Source of the DNA: Limimaricola sp.
GTDB lineage: Bacteria; Pseudomonadota; Alphaproteobacteria; Rhodobacterales; Rhodobacteraceae
Reading direction: 5' to 3'
NCBI RefSeq assembly: GCF_016125575.1
Contig: NZ_WGLM01000002.1
Span: 372,001 to 436,000, forward strand
DNA length: 64,000 nt
The notes under the pieces are model-generated. The model worked only from the letters and a program-made list of their open reading frames with translations. It had not been told where the DNA came from and did no database searches. This document shows, piece by piece, positions 44,592 to 52,798 of the stretch. The first letter of the stretch is position 1. Each line of letters starts with the position of its first letter. The position numbers were made by a program, and so were the translations under genes.

Positions 44592-46127
44592 ATGACACCC
44601 ACATCTCCACTTCGCCGCGCACGGTCGCTTCTCATGGCCAGTGCGGCCGCGCTGGCCATTGGCTCTGTCGCGGTGCCCTTTCCCTCGGCCCTGCAGGCCC
44701 AGACGGCCAATGCGCCTGCCAGCCTCGTGACCCCCGACGGGTCATTTGCCGAGATCGTCAAACTGGCCAAACCCGCCGTGGTCACGGTGACCACCCAACT
44801 GACCGCGCAGCCCGCCTTCAGCGCGCCCGCGCCCGGAATGCCGGGGCAGGGGCCGCAAGGACAGGGCCAGATCCCCTTTGACCAGTTCTTCCAGCATTTC
44901 TTTGGGCCGGGCGGACCGGGCCAGATGGCACCGGGCCCCCAGCGCGGCCAACCTGACGCGGCACTTGGCTCGGGCTTCATCATCCGGGCTGACGGCTACA
45001 TCGTCACCAACAACCACGTCATCGACCATGCATCCAAGATTACCGTCACGCTTGACGATGGCACGGATTATCCGGCCAAACTGGTCGGCACCGATCCCAA
45101 GACCGACATCGCGGTCCTGAAGATCGACGCCACTGGCCTTCCCACCGTGCAGTGGGGCGACAGCAACGCGATCGAGGTCGGCGACCAGGTCGTGGCCATC
45201 GGTAACCCGTTCGGCATTGGCACGACGGTGACACGCGGCATCGTCTCTGCTCGTGGTCGCGACCTGCACAATGGCCCCTATGACGACTTTCTGCAGGTCG
45301 ACGCCGCGATCAACCACGGCAACTCTGGCGGGCCGCTGATCAACGTGGCGGGCCAGGTGGTGGGGATCGACAGCGCGATCTACTCACCCAATGACGGCAG
45401 TGTCGGCGTGGGCTTTGCCATTCCCTCGGATCAGGCCCGGGCCATCGTCACGGGGCTGATCGACAAGGGCAAGATCGACCGCGGCTATCTTGGCGTGCAG
45501 ATCCAGAACGTGACGTCTGACATTGCCAATGCGCTCAGCCTGCCGGATTCGCACGGTGCGCTGGTGGCGCAGGTCAACCCCGACACACCGGCCGCCAAAG
45601 CCGGGCTGGAGGCGGGTGACGTCGTGATCAGCCTCAATGGCGTCAAGATCACCGACAGCCGTGACCTGTCGCGCAGCGTTGCGGCCATCCCGCCGGGCCA
45701 ATCCTCGACCTTCGGGATCTGGCGCAACGGGGCTGAAAAGGACATCACGGTCACGCTTGCCTCGCTGCCCGCGACCCCGGCAGCACCCGACCTCAACTCC
45801 CAGCAGCCCGATACCAACGGGACTGCGGTGCCAAGCCTCGGGCTCAACCTTACGCAGTTGACGCCGGATATTCGCCAGCAGCTGGGCCTGCCAGATACCG
45901 AAACCGGACTGGTCATCATGGGCATCGACAGCAACTCGCCGCTGACCGATGTCGGGCTGAAGCCGGGCGATGTGATCGTATCGGTCAACACCCACCCGGT
46001 GATGACGCTGGACGCGCTCGACAAGGAGCTCAAGACGGCCGCCGACGACGGCAAGCACTCGGTGCTGCTGATGATCGACCGTCAGGGCAAGCAGATGTTC
46101 GTGGGCGTGCCGGTCGGCAAGGTCTGA
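44592..46127 (+). CDS. Periplasmic serine protease, Deg/HtrA (Do) family
   Basis: A 511-residue envelope quality-control protease. A signal peptide (SLLMASAAALAIGSVAVPF, then LQAQ) spans about 13-37. The trypsin-like domain holds His142 (TNNHVID), Asp172 (KTDIAVLK) and Ser245 (NHGNSGGPLIN), followed by two PDZ domains (about 300-395 and 410-505). A glycine/proline/glutamine-rich loop (about 75-115, FDQFFQHFFGPGGPG) precedes the catalytic part. The ATG at 44592 follows weakly purine-rich sequence; the longer open frame upstream lacks family character. A strong terminator lies downstream. These proteins degrade or refold misfolded periplasmic proteins. Confidence 0.93.
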   Translation: MTPTSPLRRARSLLMASAAALAIGSVAVPFPSALQAQTANAPASLVTPDGSFAEIVKLAKPAVVTVTTQLTAQPAFSAPAPGMPGQGPQGQGQIPFDQFFQHFFGPGGPGQMAPGPQRGQPDAALGSGFIIRADGYIVTNNHVIDHASKITVTLDDGTDYPAKLVGTDPKTDIAVLKIDATGLPTVQWGDSNAIEVGDQVVAIGNPFGIGTTVTRGIVSARGRDLHNGPYDDFLQVDAAINHGNSGGPLINVAGQVVGIDSAIYSPNDGSVGVGFAIPSDQARAIVTGLIDKGKIDRGYLGVQIQNVTSDIANALSLPDSHGALVAQVNPDTPAAKAGLEAGDVVISLNGVKITDSRDLSRSVAAIPPGQSSTFGIWRNGAEKDITVTLASLPATPAAPDLNSQQPDTNGTAVPSLGLNLTQLTPDIRQQLGLPDTETGLVIMGIDSNSPLTDVGLKPGDVIVSVNTHPVMTLDALDKELKTAADDGKHSVLLMIDRQGKQMFVGVPVGKV

Positions 46128-46151
46128 CCCTCGGCCACGACGAAAGGATCA

Positions 46152-46183
46152 GGGGCCGTCCGCAGGGGCGGCCCCTTTTCTTT
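46152..46183 (+). terminator. Intrinsic terminator after the Deg protease
   Basis: A 10-bp stem (GGGGCCGTCC with GGGCGGCCCC, one G-T pair), GCAG loop, followed by TTTTCTTT. It lies 24 bases past the protease stop and reaches the stop of the convergent gene at 46182. Confidence 0.9.
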
Positions 46184-47648
46184 ATTCCCCGAACGACAGC
46201 GGCGCCGCGCCTGTCAGCAGGTCCAGCGTGGTGCGCGCCACGGCATCTGCATTGGCCTCGACATCGTAGCCGTCGACCATGTTGAAATAGACCTCTTCGA
46301 TGATGCCTTCATGCGCGCGGGCCATCAGTGCACCCGCGGCCTGCTCCAGCGCGGCATGGTCGATCTCCATCGCCGCGATCGCCTCGAAATCGAGGCCCGG
46401 CGCGTAGCGCACCACGCCCGGCAGCGACCCGTACCACGCCTGCCCGAACACCATCGCCGGCCGGCCCTTGCGAATGGCCTCCCATCCGGCGGTGCCGGTG
46501 ACGGTCGCGGTAAAGCGCGCGTTCGCGGCCAGTGCGGCGGTATTGGCGTAAGAGGGCATGAACTGCACCGCCGGGATCCGGGCCAGCCGGTGAAAGAACA
46601 TCGGCCCGCGCGCATAGGCGCCCTGGCGGGGGTTTTCCTTGACATAGATCTTCCAGCCTTCGGGCAGGTCGCGCGCCAGGGCCTCGATCATCAGCGCCTG
46701 GTCACGGTAGATGCCGCCCAGCGATGACGTGGACATCTCGGGCTGGTTGTGGAGCGGCACGTAGACAAAAGGCAAGGACAGGTCAATTTCCGTGCCCTCG
46801 AACTCGGCCAGGTGTTCGAAATAGGCAAGTTCGTTGACGTGGAAGAATTGCGCGAAGGGGTCGCGCCAGTCCGGGAAACTGCGGTAGATCGCGTTCATTC
46901 GCCGCACCGTGCGGGCGATGAAGGCCGGGTTCAGCAGCTTGGCGGGATCCTTGCGCGCCATGTACTGCACCAGCTGGCCCACGCCGCGAGCGGTCAGCTT
47001 TCCGGGCTTTCCGGGCTTCTGCCAGCTGTCCTTCATGTAGAAAAGGTCGGGCGCCGAACCCTTCTCGATCGGATAGGGCGGCGCGTCGCTGCCGGACAGG
47101 TCGAAATGCCCGTAATCCTCGATCCGGCTCATCGAGAAATAGCGGTTGGGAAAGATCGTCTGGCACAGCACGATGGTGCGGATGCCCAGCGATTGCGCGA
47201 CCTGGTACATCACCATGTCATAGGTCAGGTGCGGGACGTTGTAGAACAGGACGTGTGTCACGCCCTCGTCCAGCATCCGCTGCGCGAAGGCATCCGAGAG
47301 GATGTGGAAATAATCGAGGTAATCCTGCAGGTTCTGGATGTTGTGCGACCGGTAGCGATAGGCCGGGGCCGAGCGGTGCATCTGGTCCACCGCGGTTTCC
47401 AGCGAGGCGGCGAATTGCGGCGAGGCGATCAGCGCCATGTTCGCCCCGGTCTGGTGCTGGCCCTCCATGAAGGCCCCGCGCCGGCCGCGGCGCACCTCCA
47501 TCCGGCTGAGCGAGGGCGCGTGCCAGTCTGCATCACGATCGCCCATGTGAATCGCCAGCTCGACCTTGCCCTCCGACAGCGCCAGCATCCGCTCCATGAA
47601 GCGTTTGCGGTGCGTGCCACGGGCATCGCAAAGCAGGCGGATCGTCAT
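46182..47648 (-). CDS. Capsule polysaccharide export/synthesis-like protein (KpsC/KpsS-like glycosyltransferase candidate)
   Basis: A 488-residue soluble protein. The C-terminal half contains TGTAGWEAIRKGRPAMVFGQAWYGSLPGV (hallmark GTAGWEAIRKGRPAMVFG), which resembles the donor-site region of KpsC/KpsS-type Kdo transferases (pattern GS.GFEAL..GKP...FG). The middle has FVYVPLHNQPEMSTS and DLPEGWKIYVKENPRQ, also usual in that group. No membrane segments. It stands alone, not beside capsule genes, between two convergent neighbours, and its sugar and acceptor are unknown. Similar proteins are usually labelled hypothetical. It starts at 47648 in a gap of about 280 bp to the next plus-strand gene. 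Confidence 0.7.
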   Translation of the reverse strand: MTIRLLCDARGTHRKRFMERMLALSEGKVELAIHMGDRDADWHAPSLSRMEVRRGRRGAFMEGQHQTGANMALIASPQFAASLETAVDQMHRSAPAYRYRSHNIQNLQDYLDYFHILSDAFAQRMLDEGVTHVLFYNVPHLTYDMVMYQVAQSLGIRTIVLCQTIFPNRYFSMSRIEDYGHFDLSGSDAPPYPIEKGSAPDLFYMKDSWQKPGKPGKLTARGVGQLVQYMARKDPAKLLNPAFIARTVRRMNAIYRSFPDWRDPFAQFFHVNELAYFEHLAEFEGTEIDLSLPFVYVPLHNQPEMSTSSLGGIYRDQALMIEALARDLPEGWKIYVKENPRQGAYARGPMFFHRLARIPAVQFMPSYANTAALAANARFTATVTGTAGWEAIRKGRPAMVFGQAWYGSLPGVVRYAPGLDFEAIAAMEIDHAALEQAAGALMARAHEGIIEEVYFNMVDGYDVEANADAVARTTLDLLTGAAPLSFGE

Positions 47649-47820
47649 TCTTTGGCACCCTCAGACAGGACCGCCCGGCCTTAGCACCGCGCCCCGTCAA
47701 ACTCAATGCAGCGGGGTTTGTGGGCCATGCCCGGCCCGACCGCGGGCGGTCCGGCATCGCGGACTGCCCAAGGCGACTGGCCGCGCATCCCAAACGTGAT
47801 CGTCGCGCCGCAGTTCTGTG

Positions 47821-47836
47821 ATGTATGTCAATACAT
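47821..47836. promoter_or_regulatory. 16-bp inverted repeat upstream of a small secreted protein
   Basis: ATGTAT-GTCA-ATACAT, perfect 6-bp arms around 4 bases, in an AT-rich patch 89 bp before the small gene. The spacing resembles binding sites of CRP/FNR-type or other dimeric regulators, but the bases do not match the FNR consensus. Confidence 0.4.
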
Positions 47837-47924
47837 TGTAACGCTGCGGAAAGGCCTGTGTTCAGTGCGGGGTCCATCTGGATGGCATGGCAATGATGCC
47901 AGATCGCTTCGAAAGGACACCCTC

Positions 47925-48209
47925 ATGAAAATCTCCGCCTTGCCCGCCATCGCCGGGCTTGCCCTTGTCGCCTCTCTCGGGGCGCAAAGTGCTTCGGCTT
48001 ATGTCAACACCACGAAGACGGCGCCTTATGCCAACCTGCGTACCAGCGTTCAGTCGGACTTTGCCGCGCTGGGCATCAAGGCCAACGCGGCGTCGCTGAG
48101 CTATGACAAGCTGACGCGAATCGAACAAGTGCTGAAAAGCCAAGCCAGCACGCATATGAAGGCTGCCGGCGTGATGCATATCATCAAGAGCGAAACCAGC
48201 TTTGAATAG
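47925..48209 (+). CDS. Small secreted hypothetical protein
   Basis: A 94-residue protein with a clear Sec signal peptide (ISALPAIAGLALVASLGAQSASA, cleavage near residue 25). The mature part is about 69 residues, beginning YVNTTKTAPYANLRTSVQSDF and rich in alternating polar helices. No cysteine, so it is not a lipoprotein or a disulfide protein. Similar short periplasmic proteins of unknown function occur in Rhodobacteraceae. GAAAGGACACCCTC precedes the ATG at 47925; a longer frame upstream runs into the promoter region. It converges on metG. Confidence 0.8.
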   Translation: MKISALPAIAGLALVASLGAQSASAYVNTTKTAPYANLRTSVQSDFAALGIKANAASLSYDKLTRIEQVLKSQASTHMKAAGVMHIIKSETSFE

Positions 48210-48234
48210 GCCGCGACCGAACAGGGGGTCGGCC
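48209..48234 (+). terminator. Possible terminator between the small secreted protein and metG
   Basis: GGCC-GC-GACC pairs with GGTC-GGCC around an 8-base loop (two-base bulge) directly after the stop codon. No T-run follows, so termination is uncertain; position between convergent genes is the main support. Confidence 0.35.
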
Positions 48235-48250
48235 GCGCGCCGGCCCCCGC

Positions 48251-50008
48251 TCAGGCGCGAATGCCGGCAAACCGCGTCTGCCAGTCGGCGCGCTCTTCGT
48301 CGGTGATCTTGCGGAACGTCACCTCGGGCACGTTGAAGGCATGGCCGGGGGGCAGGGCCTGCAGCGCCCCGGCCACGTCGTCGGGCCAGGACCAGTCGTC
48401 GGTCTGCATCGCCGCCATCAGTCCCGCGCTGGCATCGGGGATGAAGGCCGCCGACAGCACCGCGTAAAACCGGATCAGGTTCAGCCCCAGCCGCACCTGC
48501 ATCGCGGCGACCGCCGGGTCGGTCTTGAACGTGGTCCAGGGTGCAGCCGATTGCAGGTATTCGTTGCCCGCCACCCAGATCGCGCGCAATTCTGCCGCGG
48601 CCTTGCGCACCTCGATGGCGTCCATCTGCGCCTGATAGGCCGCGACGCGGGCCGTCAGGTCGGCGATCAGTGCCTGTTCTTGGTCTCCATATGCGCCGCC
48701 CTCGGGCACGACCTCGCCGAACTTCGACCGGCAGAACTTGGTGATGCGGCTGACGAAGTTACCCAGCACATCGGCCAGGTCCTTGTTCACCGAGGCCTGG
48801 AAGTTCTCCCAGGTGAACTCGGCATCCGAGGTTTCGGGCGCGTGGCTCAGCAGCCACCAGCGCCAGTAGTCGGACGGCAGGATCGCCAGCGCCTGGTCCA
48901 TGAACACGCCGCGCCCGCGCGAGGTGGAGAACTGGCCGCCGTCATAATTGAGGTAATTGAAGGACTTGATGTAATCGACCAGCTTCCACGGCTCGCCCGA
49001 GCCGAGGATCGTGGCGGGAAAGCTCAGCGTGTGGAAGGGCACGTTGTCCTTGCCCATGAACTGGGTGTAGCGCACGTCGTCTGCACCCTTGTCGGTGCGC
49101 CACCAGCGTTCCCAGTCGGTCCCCTTGCCCGCGTCGACCCATTCCTGCGCGCAGGCGATGTATTCGATCGGCGCGTCGAACCAGACGTAGAAAACCTTGC
49201 CCTCCATCCCCGGCCAGTCGGCGTCGCCATCCTTGACAGGAATGCCCCAGTCGAGGTCGCGGGTGATGCCACGGTCCTGCAGCCCCTCGCCATCCCTCAG
49301 CCATTTCAAGGCGATGGAAGTCGTCAGGATGGGCCACGTAGTCCTTATCATTTCGACGCCGTTCCGTATTTCACCGGTCGGCTCAGTCTTAGAGAGAATC
49401 CACTGCTCTAACTGCCCGCGCATCGCGGACTGGCGCAGGTAAAGGTGCTTGGTCTCGCGCAGTTCCAGCTCGGTCGAGCCGGAGATGACCGAACGCGGGT
49501 TGATCAGGTCGGTCGGGTCCAGCTGCTTGGTGCAGTTGTCGCACTGGTCGCCGCGCGCACTTTCAAAGCCGCAATTGGGGCAGGTGCCCTCGATGTAGCG
49601 GTCGGGCAGGAAGCGGCCATCGGCCACCGAATACATCTGGTGCTCGGTCACCTCGCGGATCAGGCCGGCCTCTTTCAGCCGGTGAGCGAAATGCTGCGTC
49701 AGGCGGTGGTTCTGCGGGCTGGAGGAGCGGCCGAAATGGTCGAACGACAGCGCGAAGCCGCGCGCGATGCCGGCCTGCACGTCATGCATCTCGGCGCAAT
49801 ATTCGGCCACGGGCTTGCCCGCCTTGGCCGCCGCCAGTTCGGCGGGCGTGCCATGTTCGTCGGTGGCGCAAAGGAACAAAACTTCGTGACTGCGCGCGCG
49901 CAGGTAGCGGGCGTAAAGGTCGGCCGGCAACTGGCTGCCCACCAGGTTGCCGAGGTGCTTGATCCCGTTGATATAGGGAATTGCCGAAGTAATCAGGTGT
50001 CGCGCCAT
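48251..50008 (-). CDS. metG: Methionyl-tRNA synthetase
   Basis: A 585-residue class I aminoacyl-tRNA synthetase. N-terminal block [18 protein letters not shown] carries the HIGH-like motif; the zinc knuckle is [17 protein letters not shown] (four cysteines); the KMSKS-like loop reads [11 protein letters not shown], a common variant in this group. The tRNA anticodon-binding helices follow. No C-terminal dimerisation domain. ATG at 50008 gives the usual start RHLITSAIP; one at 50017 is also possible. A patch near 49340-49410 reads [20 protein letters not shown] where the family usually goes from SKT directly to WP; it uses codons rare for this genome (see findings). Confidence 0.95.
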   Translation of the reverse strand: MARHLITSAIPYINGIKHLGNLVGSQLPADLYARYLRARSHEVLFLCATDEHGTPAELAAAKAGKPVAEYCAEMHDVQAGIARGFALSFDHFGRSSSPQNHRLTQHFAHRLKEAGLIREVTEHQMYSVADGRFLPDRYIEGTCPNCGFESARGDQCDNCTKQLDPTDLINPRSVISGSTELELRETKHLYLRQSAMRGQLEQWILSKTEPTGEIRNGVEMIRTTWPILTTSIALKWLRDGEGLQDRGITRDLDWGIPVKDGDADWPGMEGKVFYVWFDAPIEYIACAQEWVDAGKGTDWERWWRTDKGADDVRYTQFMGKDNVPFHTLSFPATILGSGEPWKLVDYIKSFNYLNYDGGQFSTSRGRGVFMDQALAILPSDYWRWWLLSHAPETSDAEFTWENFQASVNKDLADVLGNFVSRITKFCRSKFGEVVPEGGAYGDQEQALIADLTARVAAYQAQMDAIEVRKAAAELRAIWVAGNEYLQSAAPWTTFKTDPAVAAMQVRLGLNLIRFYAVLSAAFIPDASAGLMAAMQTDDWSWPDDVAGALQALPPGHAFNVPEVTFRKITDEERADWQTRFAGIRA

Positions 50009-50150
50009 CGCCGCCATCCGCCGTAAAACCCCGGCGCAATTAGCCCATAAGATGGGCAGGTGCCAGCCTTTGCGTGCCCCCTTGCCGTGATCGAAGGTTT
50101 CGCCACCCTCTCGGATCGGGTAAAACAGAGAAAAATGAAGGAGGAACGGC

Positions 50151-50690
50151 ATGAAACCTTCGGTTGCCCTTGGCCTGACGGCGTCGGCCCTTGCGATCGG
50201 CGCGGCGATGCCGGCCGCAGCGCAGCAGTTCTACGTCGGCGGCGGGCTTGACTACGGCCAGACCTCGCTGTCCTCGCCCTTGCCGGATGACGGCCACCTC
50301 TCCACCGGGTCGGTGCTAGCCGGCGTTACGGTGCCGATGGGGCAGCAGTTCTACCTCGGCGCGGAACTCGATACTTCGCTGGGTGCGAATTACAGCACGG
50401 ACTACGGCGACACCGTCGACAACATCACCCGCCTGCGCGCCGTCGCGGGCTACCGGTTCCCGACCTATTCGGTCTTTGCGACGCTGGGTGCGGTGCAGGT
50501 CAAGGGTGCGCTTTTCGACGGCGACAACGGCACCAGCAAAGGCACCACCTTCAGCCTTGGCGCCGATGTGCCGGTGACCGGCAATCTCGACCTGCGCTTC
50601 GAGGTGATCCGCGACCAGGTGGATCTCTTCAACGTCGGATACCGCTGGGACAACACCTCGGCTCGCGTGGCAGCCGTCTACCGTTTCTAG
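50151..50690 (+). CDS. Small outer-membrane beta-barrel protein, copy 1
   Basis: A 179-residue protein with a signal peptide ([21 protein letters not shown], cleavage after AAAQ) followed by [15 protein letters not shown]. Alternating hydrophobic strands and the final aromatic residue (AAVYRF) are typical of an outer-membrane barrel, probably eight-stranded like OmpA/OmpW-type proteins. It is divergent from metG and 14 bp upstream of an AMP-forming ligase. A second copy of this barrel-ligase pair follows at 52216. GGAGGAACGGC precedes the ATG. Its role, perhaps small-molecule passage, is inferred from the pairing only. Confidence 0.8.
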   Translation: MKPSVALGLTASALAIGAAMPAAAQQFYVGGGLDYGQTSLSSPLPDDGHLSTGSVLAGVTVPMGQQFYLGAELDTSLGANYSTDYGDTVDNITRLRAVAGYRFPTYSVFATLGAVQVKGALFDGDNGTSKGTTFSLGADVPVTGNLDLRFEVIRDQVDLFNVGYRWDNTSARVAAVYRF

Positions 50691-50704
50691 GCCCGACACT
50701 GGCC

Positions 50705-52117
50705 GTGTTCTCCACCGGCCTGATGGATGCGCTTGCGCGAAACGGCACAGCGCCCGCGCTGATGACCCGCGATGGTCAGATCCTGAGCCACGCACGACTG
50801 CGCCGCAACATCGCGATCCTTGCTCAGCGGCTGACCAATGCCGGCCTCGCGCCGGGGCAAACTTTCATCGTTCTGGACGAGAACCGTGACCTGCAGATCA
50901 TGGCCCGGTTCGCCGCCCTTCTTGTCGGCGCCGAAGTGGTGATGTCGCCGGGGCCGAAGGGGTTTCTGGGGACCGGGACCCAGATCGACCGGGCGCTTGT
51001 TCCTCCGGGCCGCGCGCATGGTCCCGGAACACCCATCGCCTTCGATCCGGCATGGTTCGCCGATGACGCGCCGGTTCCAGACACGGCGTGGCGCGGCGGC
51101 GGCGGGATGCATTTCTCCTCCTCCGGTTCGACAGGCGAACAAAAGTTCATGCGGCTCTCTGATGAGGGCATGGCGCACTGGATGGGCCTGATTGAGGGCC
51201 ATATCGGGCCGGATCGCGGCCCGCGTCTACTGACCTTGCCTGCCTTTTCCGCATTCGGGCTGTTTCAGTTGACCAAGGCCCTGATGGCGGGTCAAAGCGT
51301 GATGGGCACCATGGACGGGGTGGCGGAAACACTGGCGCAATCACACCGCCTTGGCGTGCGCGAAATGGTGCTGACGCCGCCGATCCTTGCCGACGTTCTG
51401 GCGGCAATTGCCGATGGAAGCCCGGCGCCCGACATCGTGCGGATCGTCTTCGGCGGAGCCATCGCCGATCCGGGTCTGTTGCGCCGGGCAAGAGAGGTCT
51501 TTCCCGCGGCCGAGTTGGTCGTGGTCTTCGGGGCCACGGAGATTGGCCTTGTCGCCTGTGGCCGCTGGCCGGACGAAGGCGCGCCGATGGGCTGGGGCGG
51601 CTGGCTGCTGCCGGGGATCGAGGCGCGGTTGGCCGATGCGGGCACTTTCGCCGATTATCCGGCCGAGGCGGGCAGGCTGGGCTTTCGCGTTCCGCCCGTC
51701 GCGCGGGCGCTGGGCTATCTTGGCCGCGGGCCGGCCTTCGACCCCGATGGCTGGTTCGACACCGGCGACATTGCCACGATCGCCCCCGACGGCGCGCTGG
51801 TGATCCTCGGGCGCGAGGATTTCCTGATCAACCTCGGCGGCGTAAAGACCACGCCCGAGGCGATCGAGGCGCTGTGCCTTGGCCAGCCGGGCGTGGCGCA
51901 GGTTGCGGCTACTCGCGTTCCCGGAAAGGCGCATGACCGGTTGGGCCTGATGGTGGCGCCGGGGCGGGGCTTTGACGCGAGCAGGTTGCGCGCCGCCGTC
52001 GCCGCGCGGCTGGATATTGCCCTGACCATCGAGGTGCGCGAGGTGGAGGCCCTGCCGCGCCTGCCCTCCGGCAAGATCGACCGCGCCGCCGTCGCCCGCG
52101 CCTTCGCCCACGTCTAG
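50705..52117 (+). CDS. Compact AMP-forming ligase (ANL superfamily), copy 1
   Basis: A 470-residue ANL-type ligase, shorter than the usual 510-550. Motifs: HFSSSGSTGEQKFM (nucleotide loop, about 136-149), FGATEIG (A5, about 275), WFDTGDIATI (A7), GREDFLINLGGVKTTPEAIE (A8) and LPRLPSGKIDRAAV with the C-terminal lysine. It is therefore probably active in adenylating a carboxylic acid; CoA, a carrier or an amine could be the acceptor. The GTG at 50705 starts it, 14 bp after the barrel gene. No carrier protein, thioesterase or dehydrogenase is adjacent. Confidence 0.85.
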   Translation: MFSTGLMDALARNGTAPALMTRDGQILSHARLRRNIAILAQRLTNAGLAPGQTFIVLDENRDLQIMARFAALLVGAEVVMSPGPKGFLGTGTQIDRALVPPGRAHGPGTPIAFDPAWFADDAPVPDTAWRGGGGMHFSSSGSTGEQKFMRLSDEGMAHWMGLIEGHIGPDRGPRLLTLPAFSAFGLFQLTKALMAGQSVMGTMDGVAETLAQSHRLGVREMVLTPPILADVLAAIADGSPAPDIVRIVFGGAIADPGLLRRAREVFPAAELVVVFGATEIGLVACGRWPDEGAPMGWGGWLLPGIEARLADAGTFADYPAEAGRLGFRVPPVARALGYLGRGPAFDPDGWFDTGDIATIAPDGALVILGREDFLINLGGVKTTPEAIEALCLGQPGVAQVAATRVPGKAHDRLGLMVAPGRGFDASRLRAAVAARLDIALTIEVREVEALPRLPSGKIDRAAVARAFAHV

Positions 52118-52215
52118 CGGCGGGTCGTGCATTCGTGCCGATGCGGGGCTTGTTTGTTCTTTCGCTGCGGCCGCAACTGGACTATTCTTGGTCGCGTCAA
52201 GTCTGGAGAATGCGC

Positions 52216-52767
52216 ATGAAACCGTCCGTCCTGCTCGGCCTCACGGCCTCGACCCTTGCGATGGGCGCGGCACTGCCGGCCACCGCGCAACAGTTCTACG
52301 TCGGCGGCGGTTTCGACTACGGCAGCACGACCCTGACCGACGATATCGCAAACACCTACGATAGTCACCTCGGGGCACCCACGCTTCTCGCCGGTGTCAT
52401 GATGCCGGTGTCGCCGCAATTCTATCTCGGGGCCGAGATCGACACCTCGCTAGGGGCTAACCTCGACTCCTCGTCCTTCTCCGGCGGCTCGGTCGACAAC
52501 GTCAGCCGCCTGCGCGCCATCGCGGGCTACCAGTTGCCGAACTTCTCGGTTTTCGCCAGCCTGGGCGCGGTTCAGTACAACGGCGCGCTCGACAGCGGCG
52601 CGACGGGGACCAGCAACGGCACCACCTACGGCCTTGGTGCCCAGGTGCCGGTGACCAGCAACATGGACGTGCGCTTTGAGGTGATCCACGATCAGGTGAA
52701 CACCTTCGACTACGGCTACAAGTGGGACAACACCGCGTTGCGCGCCGCCGCCGTGTTCCGGTTCTGA
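52216..52767 (+). CDS. Small outer-membrane beta-barrel protein, copy 2
   Basis: A 183-residue homologue of the barrel at 50151: the signal peptide (KPSVLLGLTASTLAMGAALPATAQ) and the mature start QFYVGGGFDYGSTTL are nearly superimposable, and so is the end LRAAAVFRF. A loop early in the barrel (TDDIANTYDSHL) differs most, as expected for an exposed loop. I chose the ATG at 52216 (TGGAGAATGCGC before it); upstream in-frame codons are not family-like. It follows the first ligase by about 100 bp and precedes the second by 31 bp. Confidence 0.8.
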   Translation: MKPSVLLGLTASTLAMGAALPATAQQFYVGGGFDYGSTTLTDDIANTYDSHLGAPTLLAGVMMPVSPQFYLGAEIDTSLGANLDSSSFSGGSVDNVSRLRAIAGYQLPNFSVFASLGAVQYNGALDSGATGTSNGTTYGLGAQVPVTSNMDVRFEVIHDQVNTFDYGYKWDNTALRAAAVFRF

Positions 52768-52798
52768 CCTGACTAATCGTCTTTTCTCGATTGACCTG

